Shown here: positions 9,517 through 19,500 of the stretch, in pieces
Layout: every line of letters begins with the position of its first letter
Numbering within the stretch: position 1 is the stretch's first letter
Assembly: GCA_944389615.1 (NCBI GenBank)
Contig: CALXNA010000006.1
Location: forward strand, 41,226 to 105,225
DNA: 64,000 nucleotides
From: an uncultured Anaerobiospirillum sp.
Lineage (GTDB): Bacteria; Pseudomonadota; Gammaproteobacteria; Enterobacterales; Succinivibrionaceae
Direction: 5' to 3'
Position numbers and translations under genes: made by a program
The notes under the pieces: model-generated
Databases searched by the model: none
What the model saw: only the letters and a program-made list of their open reading frames with translations
Told to the model about the DNA's origin: nothing

Positions 9517-10167
9517 ATGTGGAAAAAAGTGGCGGCGCTCATTTCCTCCATTGCGTTAGGTCTGAGCGTAAGCACGGTCAGCCTCGCGGCGGAGACGACG
9601 TATGAAGAGGGCGTCAACTACGAGGTACGTACCGATAAGCTCACCCCCACCAAGGAAATCCGTGAGTTCTTTTCGTTTTGGTGCGGCCACTGCTACGCCT
9701 TGCAAGGCGACTTTGAGCGCCTCAAAGAGGCCTTTCCGCAGGCGGCCTTTGAGCGCAACCCGGTCTCGATGTTAGGCGGCCCGATGGGCCCGGAGTCGCA
9801 GCGTGCCTTAGCTGTGGCAAGCAACTTGGGCTTTGAGGACATCTTCGTGAACTATCTGTTCAACGAGATGCATCAAAAGGGCAACATCCCGATGAGCCAT
9901 GCGGACATGGTCGCCATTGCGGTGGCTAGCGGCATCCCCAAGACGCGCTTTGAGCAAGAGTACAACACCTTCCCGATCATCGGTAAGGTCGCTCAATACG
10001 ACCGCTGGGGCCAAGACATCAACATCGAGGCGGTGCCTGAGATCTTGGTCAACGGCAAGTACTTGGTCACGATGGAGTCCGTCGACAACGTCGACCAGCT
10101 CATTGACCTTGTCGGCTACCTATTAAACAAGGACGAGCTGCCGGACGCCCCGCAGCGCGGGAAGTAA
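9517..10167 (+). CDS. dsbA: Periplasmic thiol:disulfide oxidoreductase, DsbA
   Basis: Introduces disulfide bonds in the periplasm. A Sec signal (MWKKVAALISSIALGLSVS, cleavage after SLA) is followed by a thioredoxin fold with the helical insert of DsbA. The active site is FWCGHCYAL, so CGHC replaces the usual DsbA CPHC; CGHC is the motif of eukaryotic protein disulfide isomerase. The cis-proline loop AVPEILVNGKY is conserved. The start at 9517 is chosen because it begins the signal peptide and follows GGTGGAGA; a longer reading from 9442 would bury it. It is followed by yihG in opposite orientation across a shared terminator, matching the dsbA-yihG neighbourhood of E. coli. Confidence 0.92.
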   Translation: MWKKVAALISSIALGLSVSTVSLAAETTYEEGVNYEVRTDKLTPTKEIREFFSFWCGHCYALQGDFERLKEAFPQAAFERNPVSMLGGPMGPESQRALAVASNLGFEDIFVNYLFNEMHQKGNIPMSHADMVAIAVASGIPKTRFEQEYNTFPIIGKVAQYDRWGQDINIEAVPEILVNGKYLVTMESVDNVDQLIDLVGYLLNKDELPDAPQRGK

Positions 10168-10184
10168 GCATTACCCTGATTCCC

Positions 10185-10219
10185 AAAGAGAAAAGGTCGC
10201 TGCCGCGACCTTTTCTCTT
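10185..10219. terminator. Bidirectional terminator between dsbA and yihG
   Basis: A perfect 15-bp stem (AAGAGAAAAGGTCGC with GCGACCTTTTCTCTT) and a four-base loop, with T-rich ends in both directions, lie between two convergent genes. Confidence 0.85.
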
Positions 10220-10238
10220 ATGAAGGAGGCAAAGCCCG

Positions 10239-11363
10239 TTACTTGGTGCTCTGCGGCTCCTCCTTGCTCTCTGCAGCAGCTTCCGCGGTGCTCTCATCAT
10301 CGGCTGCAGGCGCAGCGCTCGGGGCGGCGGCCTCGTGCTTGACCTCGGCGCTCTCAGTAGCTGCCGTTACAGGCGTCTCCGTCACCGCGCTTGGCTCGGT
10401 TGCGCTGCTGGGAGCGCTGAGGGCGGCGCTTGGGGCGTCGGGCTCGGGGCGCTGGTAAGTTATGCCGAGGAGCTCTGCGATCTGCTCGTCCTTGGCTTGC
10501 CACAGGTCGCGCAATTTCTTGGTGAAGCTGCGCTTGAACTGCTTGTCGCTCATATAGTCGCCGACGAGCTCGGACTGAATCGTGTGGGCGTCGATAACCT
10601 CAACGCGGGCGATGACCGCGTGCAGGCGGCCTTTGAGCAGGTCGATGAAGACCTTGCCACCGTCGTTTTGTGGGTACTGCAAGGTGGTGTTGAGGATGCA
10701 ATCAAGGCGCGAGCCGATGATGCCCAAGGCGACGGCCAAGGAGGCGGCCTTGGGCGGCATCAGGTTTTGGTATGGGCTCTTTTGGGCCTTGGCTTTGGCC
10801 TTGGTGTAGCGCGTGCCTTCGACGAAGTTGACGAGGGTCGAAGGATGCTCGATCACGCTCAAGCAGGCCTTGCGCGTGGCGTCTAAGTCCTTGGTCTTGA
10901 GCTTAGGGTTCTTTAAGATCTCGCTGCGGGTGTAGCGGCGCAGAAACGGCATGCCTAAGGCAAAGCAGACTTGGCCGATGATCGGGATGTAGATCAGGGA
11001 GTGCTTTAAAAAGAACTTGGTGATTGGAATACGGCCGCGGAAGATGACGATGAGCATGACGATATCGGCCCACGACAAGTGGTTGCTGATGATCATGCAG
11101 GCCTTGTTGACCTTGAGACCTTCTAAACCAGCGATGTCCCACTTGGTCTTGTTGGTGAGCGTAATCTCACAGGCAAGGAAGTGTGCCCAGAGCCAGAAGA
11201 TGCCCTGATAGAGCCCATCGAGGCTCTTGAGCACCGGCTTGACCGGCAGGATCAAGCGGATGAGGGCACCTAAGAAGATCGGCAAGGCCAAGATCAAGGT
11301 GACCACACTGAGTACCACCAAGTTAAACACTAAGAGGATGGGACCTGGTAAAAACGACAGCAT
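10239..11363 (-). CDS. yihG: 1-acyl-glycerol-phosphate acyltransferase family protein, YihG-like
   Basis: Membrane acyltransferase of the PlsC superfamily, probably acylating lysophospholipid. It has N-terminal membrane segments (LLVFNLVVLSVVTLILALPI), the catalytic ISNHLSWADIVML (NHxxxxD, residue about 90) and the acceptor motif VNFVEGTRYT. The start at 11363 is the ATG before the first membrane helix, with GAGG nine bases upstream; the open frame extends much further upstream but without a start signal. The 374 residues exceed E. coli YihG by about 65, owing to an Ala/Ser/Glu/Pro-rich tail after residue 300. Neighbour dsbA supports the YihG assignment. Confidence 0.85.
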   Translation of the reverse strand: MLSFLPGPILLVFNLVVLSVVTLILALPIFLGALIRLILPVKPVLKSLDGLYQGIFWLWAHFLACEITLTNKTKWDIAGLEGLKVNKACMIISNHLSWADIVMLIVIFRGRIPITKFFLKHSLIYIPIIGQVCFALGMPFLRRYTRSEILKNPKLKTKDLDATRKACLSVIEHPSTLVNFVEGTRYTKAKAKAQKSPYQNLMPPKAASLAVALGIIGSRLDCILNTTLQYPQNDGGKVFIDLLKGRLHAVIARVEVIDAHTIQSELVGDYMSDKQFKRSFTKKLRDLWQAKDEQIAELLGITYQRPEPDAPSAALSAPSSATEPSAVTETPVTAATESAEVKHEAAAPSAAPAADDESTAEAAAESKEEPQSTK

Positions 11364-11569
11364 AGTGCAGCGCCTCAAAGGCAACTGAGCGAAGCTCAGC
11401 GCAAACCAAACAATCGAGCGGAGCCGGGGTCTCAACCGCGCGGCGGAGCATCCTTGAAAATAGGCCATTCTAACATAGCGCTGGGCGCATGTTGGCTGCG
11501 GCTCTCTCTGGGCATGTGCCTTGCCTTGACCTATACTGAGAGGGTAATCGTGTTGGACAGGAGTGAGGC

Positions 11570-12160
11570 ATGATTCAAGCGCGCCACTTTTCCTTAGGCA
11601 GATCCTTAAGCAGAACCTTGGGCCGAGCCTTAGGCCTACTGGGCACCGTCGGGTGCCTAGTAGGGCTGAGCTGCGTCGGGCTTGGGCACGCCGCGCCCGT
11701 GACGCCACATGCGGCACCTAATGCCATCAATATGAGCATCGGCGGTGAGCAGAACGCGCGCGTCAGCCGCATCTTGCCTGATTACAACTTGAGCTATAAC
11801 CGGCAAAGCCGGATTGTGAGCTTGACGCGTAAGGACGGCAAGGCCAAGGCCTTCGTCCAGATCCTCGCCCCGGCGGCGCATCTGAGCACCACCAAGGCCT
11901 ACGCCCAAAGCGTAATGGACAGCTACGCCGGTTGGGGCCTGACCGCGCAGATCGCCCGGCGCGGCTTTAGCTTCCAATATGTCGACAATGCCCCTTGCGC
12001 TGGTCTTGTGACCTATTTTGACGGCAGCTCCTACCTCTTGTACGGCAGCTGCGGCTTCATGACACAAGAGGAGATGACGCGCGCGTTCTCGCTTGCCAAG
12101 ATGCAGCTGGATATCGACGACTTGCTCAATCGCAGCGCCGCCCCATCGATGTACTACTAA
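11570..12160 (+). CDS. Putative secreted protein of unknown function
   Basis: A 196-residue protein with a long signal peptide: an Arg-containing N-region, a hydrophobic stretch LGLLGTVGCLVGLSCVGL and a likely cleavage near GHAAP. The mature part is mixed alpha/beta in character, with two cysteines (NAPCAGLVTY and YGSCGFM) placed to form a disulfide, plausible with DsbA nearby. The start follows AGGAGTGAGG. No recognised family motif is visible and no operon partner is adjacent. Periplasmic location is inferred from the signal sequence only. Confidence 0.7.
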   Translation: MIQARHFSLGRSLSRTLGRALGLLGTVGCLVGLSCVGLGHAAPVTPHAAPNAINMSIGGEQNARVSRILPDYNLSYNRQSRIVSLTRKDGKAKAFVQILAPAAHLSTTKAYAQSVMDSYAGWGLTAQIARRGFSFQYVDNAPCAGLVTYFDGSSYLLYGSCGFMTQEEMTRAFSLAKMQLDIDDLLNRSAAPSMYY

Positions 12161-12189
12161 GAGGCGTCGCCGCCCGCGGGGTTTGTGCC

Positions 12190-13356
12190 TTAGTGGTCGC
12201 CCTCACGTTGTTTGAGGAGCTCAGCGAGTTTGTTGGACTCAGTTTGCATGTTGTACTGCGTCGGCGTGCTGTCTTGGACAGAGGCGCTGTCCGGAGCGGG
12301 CGTGCTGTCTTCAGCAGGAGTGCTGTCTGGGGTTGGCGCGCTGTCTTGGTCTGGTGCGCTGTCCGGAGCGGACGCGCTGTCTGCGGTCGGCGGGGTGGCC
12401 TTGGGCTTGCGCCACGCTGCCTGCGTGCGGTACTTGGCGTAGTACTTAAAGTTGTCGTACTTGAAGCCAAACGGGATGATGAGCACCCTGAGCGGATACT
12501 CCGGGTGCTGCAGGCTCAGCGCTTGGCAAAAGTGGAAGCGTTCTAAGATACCGGCGTCCGCGGGTATTTTACTGGCCACACGTTGGGCGGCCAGATAGGT
12601 CTGCTCGAGCAGCTGGTAGTAGTCGCGCGAGGCCTTGCGCACCGCCTCGGGCAATTGGTCAAAGCCTTCGGCGAGGGGATTGAAGTACGGCTTACGCCCG
12701 CGGGCGCGCGGATTGTAGGCGGCGGGATCCCTAAGTTCGGCTTTGATCGCCGCAAAGAGCTCGTCGGGCAGCAGCTTGCGCTTGCTCGGAGGCGGCTCGG
12801 GCGGCGTAAAGCCCTTGGCGGCAAGCTGGGCGGCCGCTTGCTTGCGCGCCTCTTCTTTGGCGGCCTTGGCGGCAGCCCGTGCCGCTTTCTTGGCTTGGGC
12901 CGCCTTGGCCGCGCGCTGACGCTGCTGCGCGCTTTCGTTGATCTTCTGGATGATGTCAGCAGGCGGTATGGCTGGTTCTACTTGCGGCCAGTTGGGGGTG
13001 ACGCGGCGCAGTGCGCAGAGCTTTTCTAACTTGCGGCGCGAGCAGGCAAAGATCACCCAAACCCGATCGATGGGCATGCCGCTGTTTAGGGCATACTCCA
13101 AGATCTGGAGGTATTCACGCTCGCTGTAGACGGGCCGCTTATCGCGCGCAAAGTAGTCGATGAACTTCTCGCGTCCATGCAGCCGATAAAACAGGGCCCA
13201 GCGCGAGATGACCGAGGAGGCTTTGTGCAGCTGCCCTGTGGCCTCGCGTAAGGCTTGCAGGCTGGTGCCTTTGTATTTATTGTCGGCGTGCACCTTATCA
13301 TAGGTGTCGCAGAAGCTTGCGGCTTGCTCCTCAGTCAAAACGGCCGTAATGCTCAT
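12190..13356 (-). CDS. Hypothetical protein with helix-turn-helix-like N-terminus and DSTP-type repeats
   Basis: A 388-residue protein of unknown function. Residues 30-130 resemble the two consecutive helix-turn-helix units of IS3/IS150-type OrfA proteins (for example SSVISRWALFYRLHGREKF), which hints at a domesticated transposase-like DNA-binding domain. An Ala/Lys/Arg-rich helix follows (AKAAQAKKAARAAAKAAKE, about 165-190), then a conserved-looking region, and a degenerate tandem repeat of about seven residues built on PDSAP/DSTP (about 320-365). The start follows a purine-rich AGAGG. No inverted repeats or second transposase frame are seen, so this is not an intact insertion sequence. The relation to InsJ/OrfA is a guess by eye. 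Confidence 0.6.
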   Translation of the reverse strand: MSITAVLTEEQAASFCDTYDKVHADNKYKGTSLQALREATGQLHKASSVISRWALFYRLHGREKFIDYFARDKRPVYSEREYLQILEYALNSGMPIDRVWVIFACSRRKLEKLCALRRVTPNWPQVEPAIPPADIIQKINESAQQRQRAAKAAQAKKAARAAAKAAKEEARKQAAAQLAAKGFTPPEPPPSKRKLLPDELFAAIKAELRDPAAYNPRARGRKPYFNPLAEGFDQLPEAVRKASRDYYQLLEQTYLAAQRVASKIPADAGILERFHFCQALSLQHPEYPLRVLIIPFGFKYDNFKYYAKYRTQAAWRKPKATPPTADSASAPDSAPDQDSAPTPDSTPAEDSTPAPDSASVQDSTPTQYNMQTESNKLAELLKQREGDH

Positions 13357-13422
13357 AACACCTCTCCCCCCTTAGTCTTAGTGGGATATGATACCCCATT
13401 TATTTCCTAGAACATAGAGCGA

Positions 13423-13451
13423 CAAAAAAGCCTGAAGCTGACGCTTCAGGC
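13423..13451 (-). terminator. Terminator of the hemXY unit
   Basis: Stem GCCTGAAGC/GCTTCAGGC with loop TGAC lies about 55 bp past the hemY stop and is followed on the minus strand by TTTTTTGTC. Confidence 0.85.
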
Positions 13452-13504
13452 CTTGATGCGCCCACGGGGGGCTACGGCTGCCTTAGGCAGCCTTGAGTGC
13501 CGCC

Positions 13505-14788
13505 TTAGGCGGCAGGCTTGTCTTCTGCCGCTTCGACTGACTTGTCCTCGGTCGGATCAGCAGCTTTGTCCTCGGCCTTGTCCTCAGACTGCTCAGCGGC
13601 CTCTGGCGCGAAGCTTTGGTCGCGGACGGCCAAAGCAAAGAACTTGGTGGCCTCGTCGTATTGGGCCAAGCGCTCGTTGAGCTCAGCGGCTAATAGGTAG
13701 AGCTCTGGGCCCTTGCCTAAGGTAAATGCTTGCTTTAAGTGCTCTTTGGCTTGGCTCAACTGGCCGGACTTGAGCTCTAAGTTGGCTAAGGCCTTGATGA
13801 GGGGCAGGTTGGTGCTCGCCCCGATCTGGTTTTGTTGCTCTTGGCGCGTCAGCTCCTTTAAGACAGCTGGTACCGCCTCACGCCACGTGGCAATGGCCTC
13901 GAGCAGTGGGGTGGCGGCGCTGTGCTTTAACAGGGCGGTGGCGAACTTACCGGCATTGACGTTATCGCCTAAGGCGACGAGCTTGGTGATGATTGGGGTC
14001 ATTACCTCCGCGTCGCTGCGCTCGCTGCGGCTTAAGTTGTTGGTTAAGGCCACGAGGCTGTTGCTGTCTTGGGTCTTGTCGACCTGCGCCGTGATGACCT
14101 TGAGCAGCAGGGCTTGGTAATCATCGGCGCTGACCAACTTGAGCTTTTTAAGCTGCGGCAGGAGGCCGAGCAGCTTGTCGTAGTCACCTTCTTGCTCATA
14201 GCACTCGCTTAAGAGCTGGGTGGTGATGGCGTTGGTGTAGCTGTCCTTTTTGACTTGCTCTAAGTTCTCAAGGGCGGCTTGGGCATTGCCCAGCTTCAAG
14301 TTGAGCTTGGCGCGCAGTAAGCGGCAGGCCAGCTGCGAGCCCGATGGGGTTTGCTCAGCTTGGTCTAAGTAGTTGCGGCACCCGGCTAAGTCGCCTAACT
14401 TAAAGGAGCTCTTGGCCCCTAAAAAGAGCAGGCTGGCCGGGAGGTCACCCTTGGCGCCGTACTTACGTACTAAGCCTAAGGCGCGCTGATAGGCACCTTC
14501 TTCATAGGCTAAGAAGGCCTCGCCTAAGAGGGTTTGTTGTTTGCGGTTGCGGCGGCGCGAGAGCCAGTTGGAGGTGCTGCGCGGCAGCTTGATCGAGCGG
14601 TTTAACAGGTTGACGATGACATGCAAGACCACGAAGGCGACCAGCGCGAGGATGATGGCGGTGGTCAGCGAGGTCTCGACGATGTAATTGTCGGTGGCGA
14701 TGTGGACGAAACCTTGGCTATCAGCAAGGCGTGGGCCTAAGAAAACCGCAGCGCATAACAGCGCAACTGCAATGAGGATCTTGATCAT
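13505..14788 (-). CDS. hemY: HemY, inner-membrane TPR protein
   Basis: Protein of 427 residues with two N-terminal membrane segments and a large tetratricopeptide-type helical domain. The N-terminus matches E. coli HemY closely in pattern: MIKILIAVALLCAAV, then GFVHIATDNYIVETS, then a second hydrophobic helix and an Arg-rich loop. HemY is encoded with heme genes in enterics, but its precise role (scaffold or regulator of late heme enzymes) is unsettled. The C-terminal 35 residues are an Asp/Glu/Lys/Ala tail with repeated EDKA/EDKS units. It is 13 bp downstream of hemX, forming one unit that ends at the terminator. hemC and hemD are not adjacent. Confidence 0.9.
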   Translation of the reverse strand: MIKILIAVALLCAAVFLGPRLADSQGFVHIATDNYIVETSLTTAIILALVAFVVLHVIVNLLNRSIKLPRSTSNWLSRRRNRKQQTLLGEAFLAYEEGAYQRALGLVRKYGAKGDLPASLLFLGAKSSFKLGDLAGCRNYLDQAEQTPSGSQLACRLLRAKLNLKLGNAQAALENLEQVKKDSYTNAITTQLLSECYEQEGDYDKLLGLLPQLKKLKLVSADDYQALLLKVITAQVDKTQDSNSLVALTNNLSRSERSDAEVMTPIITKLVALGDNVNAGKFATALLKHSAATPLLEAIATWREAVPAVLKELTRQEQQNQIGASTNLPLIKALANLELKSGQLSQAKEHLKQAFTLGKGPELYLLAAELNERLAQYDEATKFFALAVRDQSFAPEAAEQSEDKAEDKAADPTEDKSVEAAEDKPAA

Positions 14789-14801
14789 GGAGCCATCCCC
14801 C

Positions 14802-16064
14802 TTAGTTGACGCGATTTAACAGGTGGGCTTGGGCAAAAGCGGCAAAGTCGACGGCGCTTTGTAAGCTCTCCGGCATGGAAATGGTGATGTCGCTCGCGAC
14901 CACTTGGTTCAACAGCTCTAAGGTATTCTTAGTCACGGCGCTCTCTTGATCGAAGTACGTGGTGACGAGCTTGATCGCGTCGTTTAAGTTGGCCTGCATG
15001 GAGTCCTTGTCGCCATGGGCTAAGTCGGCTTTGGCAAGGAGGATGCGGGTCTTGATGTTCTCGCGCAAGTACAGGTCTTGCTCTGGGCTTAAGAACTCAG
15101 TGGCGGCCTCAGGGGTGCGGTGGCGGATCTCGATGAAGCGCTGGGCAAAGTCGTTGGCCGACTTGGTGAGATTCTCCTTCCAGTCAGCGACATTGGCGCT
15201 GGGCTCATTGTTCGATTGGAAGGCCGCTGCGCGCTTAGCTGGATCCGAGTAGCCTTCTAACACTAAGGTGTCGACGTTGTCGTAGGCACGGTCTAAGTTC
15301 AAGCCTAAGCCGCGGATATCAACTGGGCTGATCTGCTTTAAGGTGGCGATGTCCTTGGAGATGGCCTCGCGTAAGGCGACGACCTCCACCTCTTGCATGC
15401 CTACAAGCAGGGAGTCCGCTTGGCTTAACATCCAGACGGCGGCCTTGGTGTCGTGCTCAAAGATGGCCTTAGCGGCGGCGTTGTTGACGAGGAAGTAGCT
15501 CTCGGCGAGCTTCCAATCGTTAGGATTGCGCTCGGCATAGCTTTGCAGTCTGCGATCTAAGTCCGAGACGGTGGCGCCTTGTTGCTGTTGGGCGGCGATT
15601 AAGCCGTTTACCGACTGCCCTAAGCTTTGGTAATTCTGGGTTAAGCCCCCTAAGGCTTGCTGCAGCGAAGCGTTTTGCTGCTCGGCATATTGGAAGGCAT
15701 TAGCGCTGCCTTGGATTTGGGCGACCGCCGAGCTGATCTGCTGCTGGGTGGCGGCGGAGTTAGCGTCGAGCTTGAGCAGCGCATTTTGGTTTTGGTAGGC
15801 GGTGAAACCGGCAAAGCCTGCCCCGGCTAAGGCGATGACTACGACCAGCCAGAGCAAGCCGTGCTTGCTCCCGGAGTTTTGAGCTTGCAGCTGTGCAAGC
15901 TGCGCCTTTAAGGTACCAACCTCACCCTTGAGCTCGTTGATGGTTGCGCTCTCAGAGGAGACATACTGTTGGTAGTTGGTGGTGACCACAGCAACATCAG
16001 TTGCTGGATTCGTGCTTGGGGCAGCATTGGAAGTGCTGGCAGTGGCGGACGTGTTATTAACCAT
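14802..16064 (-). CDS. hemX: HemX family membrane protein
   Basis: Single-pass inner-membrane protein of 420 residues. A low-complexity cytoplasmic start (TSATASTSNAAPSTNPAT) leads into a short coiled coil (ELKGEVGTLKAQLAQLQAQ). The membrane helix GLLWLVVVIALAGAGFAGF is followed by a long helical periplasmic domain, with repeated Q-rich heptads and then WKLAESYFLVNNA, typical of HemX. The start at 16064 follows CAGGGAT; an upstream extension to 16268 lacks a start signal. HemX is sometimes annotated as a uroporphyrinogen methyltransferase, but it has no such domain. It is divergent from cyaA, as in E. coli. Confidence 0.88.
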   Translation of the reverse strand: MVNNTSATASTSNAAPSTNPATDVAVVTTNYQQYVSSESATINELKGEVGTLKAQLAQLQAQNSGSKHGLLWLVVVIALAGAGFAGFTAYQNQNALLKLDANSAATQQQISSAVAQIQGSANAFQYAEQQNASLQQALGGLTQNYQSLGQSVNGLIAAQQQQGATVSDLDRRLQSYAERNPNDWKLAESYFLVNNAAAKAIFEHDTKAAVWMLSQADSLLVGMQEVEVVALREAISKDIATLKQISPVDIRGLGLNLDRAYDNVDTLVLEGYSDPAKRAAAFQSNNEPSANVADWKENLTKSANDFAQRFIEIRHRTPEAATEFLSPEQDLYLRENIKTRILLAKADLAHGDKDSMQANLNDAIKLVTTYFDQESAVTKNTLELLNQVVASDITISMPESLQSAVDFAAFAQAHLLNRVN

Positions 16065-16513
16065 TTTGATCCCTGCTGGGTCTTGCAAACAAACTGAGCC
16101 TGCAGGCCAAACAGCGCGCAGGTTGCACTCTTTAAGTGCGACCGACCGTGATGGTGAGCTGTGGCCCGGGGCGATGCCGGGAAGGCTTGTGCCCGCTTGC
16201 GGCGCATGCGCGCTAGGGCAAGTAGCGGTGCGCCACCCATAGGCGCTAAGGGTGGATTTTATCACCAAACTCCATCAGCTTTTAGGACGTAGCCTGCAAC
16301 TATGACGCCGCGGCGCGTTTGGCTGCGCCAAAATGGCTCGCTGGGGCGCGTACCCAGCGCTCACCGCCGCAGGCGGCGCCGCCCCTCGCGGCCTCCCACG
16401 GCGGCCCTACAGGCTGGCCGTGGGGCGTGGCCTGCGCCTGCGGGCAGGCCCAGCGCGCCGTGCCGGTGCGCTATAATTGAGTCGTTAGGATCGACCTATT
16501 GAGGGCGGTTTTT
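16065..16513. promoter_or_regulatory. hemX-cyaA divergent intergenic region
   Basis: 449 bp without a gene. It holds a perfect TATAAT at 16472-16477 reading toward cyaA (no good -35) and a perfect CGCCGC-AG-GCGGCG palindrome at 16365-16378. I did not find a convincing CRP site. Confidence 0.45.
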
Positions 16514-19500
16514 GTGGTTTACCTCAGCAAACAGCAGATTTTGACGCGCTTTCGCCGCTATAAGGCGCTCAATGAGACCCGCTTACAGCGCGCCTGCGCG
16601 CTCATGGGCCCGCGCGCGCGCCGCGGCCTTGAGGTCGTGCCGCTGCTGTTGCACTACAACCACATCTGCCTACCGGGCTATCGCTCCGGCCCCATCCCCC
16701 ATGGCATCGACCTGTTTACCCCCAATGAGTTTCAGCAGGGCTATTTGCGCTCGCTCCTAGCCGAGAGCTTGAGCGAGGCCTATCTTGATGGCGGCGCCGC
16801 TGAAGAGGATCCAGAGCGCGCGCAGCGACGCGCGGCCCAAGAGATCCACAAGGCCGAGCTTTTGGCGACCATCCCGCCGCTTGAGGAGCCGGTGACTCAC
16901 GATATCTTGGGCCTGTATGCCATGGGATCGACCTCCTCGATTGGTCAATCACAGGGCTCCGACCTTGATATTTGGGTATGCGTGCGCGCCAACATCAGCC
17001 CTGAGGGCATGAGTGCACTCCAAGACAAGTGCCGCTTCATCACTACCTACGTCAAATCCTTTGGCGTGGACTTGAACCTCTTCGTCACGCCCGAAGACCG
17101 CTTTACCAACTTCCAGCCCGATCAACTCGACGAAGAAAACTGCGGCAGCGCCCAGAACTTGTTCTTGCTCGATGAGTTCTATCGCTCCTCGATTCGCCTG
17201 TGCGGGCGCTACATCATTTGGTACCTGATCTCGACCAAAGAAGAGCAAAGTGCCTATCAGGACTACGTCAAGTTCTTGCTCGAAGGCAAGTCTAATCTGC
17301 CTAAGTTCAGCACTACTAAGGTTAAGGCGGCCAGCGAGCATGGCGTCAGCACCCATGGTATGTCCCATGTCCTGATGTCGGCCTTAATCGGCGATGAGAC
17401 GGCCTATCGCCTGCAAAACCAAGAGGCGCTAGCGCATTTGATGGAGGTGCCTGCCTCCGAGCGCAGCGCGGACACGAAGTCCGGCGAGCGCCCGCTCAGT
17501 AAGCTTAAGGGCTGGTACCACAAGCTCTCCAAGAGCGCGAGCTCTGCGCCCTTGCTCACGGCTGCGACCTTGACCTACAGCTCGGTCTACGACCAGCTGC
17601 GCGACAAAAACAGCGAGGAAGGCCACGCCACAAACGGGGTCTTCTCGGCCTTAAAAGAGCATCTGCGCCCGAGCCGCTATAAGGTTAGCCATGACGTTGA
17701 GGCGTCGCATCCACTTGCAATGGTGGTGGCTGATACTGGCATCGAATTGGCTGATCCTACGGTCTATCCGCTCACGAGCTTAGGCCTTGGCCCTGACTCA
17801 GGCGCAGGCTGGCGCCCCGTGCCTGATGAGAGCCAGGATATGCCCTCAGAGGATATGACTGGGGCCTTTAGTCAGCCCCTTGAGACGTGGCAGCAGCGCT
17901 ATCCTGACTTGAGCACCAAGGAAAGTGAGGCCCTTGCGCAGTCGCTCAGCGCGCGGCGCGATTTGATTTTGCCCCACGATGTGCTACCTGAGCCCGTAGC
18001 CCCCAAGGCGGTGAGCTCCTCAGGATTTGAGCGCTTGATGCAAGCCATGGGGGTAAGCCCCATGCTGCTGTGGGGCAATGTTGAGCATGCCTTGAACTAT
18101 GCTTCGGTGCTCAGTGAGCCGACGCCGCCAACAAGCCCGGAGCTTTCAAGCCCGGAGCTTTCCTTGGAGCCGCCTATTGAGTTGACAGAAGAGCCTGAGC
18201 CTGAGGTCTCAGCTAATCCATATGTTGATACCTATGTCGGGCCCTATCGCGATACCTTCCCTGCTGCGGTCGCCAGCGCGGCGGTGAGCTACGCGAGCGC
18301 CGATGTGCGCACTCCCACCGCAGGTAAGGTCGGGGATCGCCTGCGCCGTGTGGCCGAAAGCAGCCTCGTGCTGCCGACAGTAGCCGAATGTGAGGAGCTT
18401 GCGACGCGCGATGGCTGGGTTGAAGGCGAGGCGCCCTTGGATGCCTCTGAGTGGTTTGACTTTGGCTCGGTGGTCAAAAGCTCGCCGACGGAGTACTTTG
18501 GTTCGGGTCTGTGGCTGCTCTACAAGGGCATCGATTCGCCCTTTAAGGTCGTGCTCAAGATCTTGCTGATGGAGGCCTACTCGAGCTCGTATCCTAACAC
18601 ACGTCTGCTCTCTTCGGAGCTCAAAGACTACATGCTCGCGCATGATGGTTACAGCCTCGATCTGGACTCGTACTACCTGATGTACCTCAAGGTCTCGCAA
18701 TACTTGCAAGAGTGCGGTAACTCCGAGCGCCTTGAGCTGATGCGCAAGTGCTTTTACTTGAAGCTCTTCATGGGCCTCAACCATTACAGCACGGCCCAGC
18801 GCGATGACGACAAGCTAAAGCGCGAGCTCTTGAGCAAGCTCAGCTCCCGCTGGGGCTGGAGTAAGGAGTTCCTCACCGAGCTTGAGAACGTCTCCGGCTG
18901 GAAGATGAACCAAGCGCGCCGCTTCAACCGCGAGGTCTTTAACACCTTAATCGAGAGCTATGTAGCGCTGCTGCGCTTTACCGTGCGCCACGGCATTGAG
19001 TACGCCATTACCTCCGATGACGCTGGTGTGCTCTCGCGCAAGCTCTATGCGGCCTTCGATCGCTATCCGGGCAAGATCTTGGTGATGCACACCTCCCTCT
19101 TCCACAATCTAGAAGAGCGCCACCTGACCTTTATCTGCCCGAGCAGTCATAGCCTGTGCCGCAAGGGCTGGCATCTATACACCGCTGCTGACTATGACAT
19201 CGGCCTGTTAAACCAGCGCGTCACCTACATCGGCACGCGCCTGAGTGAAGTCGTGGCATGGGCCTGCTTTAACGGCCTGATGACGCCACGTACCAAGATT
19301 CATGTCGCCGGTGCAGTCAAGGGCGTCACCCCAGCCAAGATCAAGCAGCTGAACAGTGACATCATGCGTGTCTTGGGCTCGAGCATGGATCAAGTCTCCG
19401 AGCAGAGCATGCAGCGCGGCTTTCGCCTCAAGTCATGCGTTGTGGTGGTCAACCTCGAAGAGGACAATACCAGCCTGCTCAAGAGCCAAATGCTCGATAC

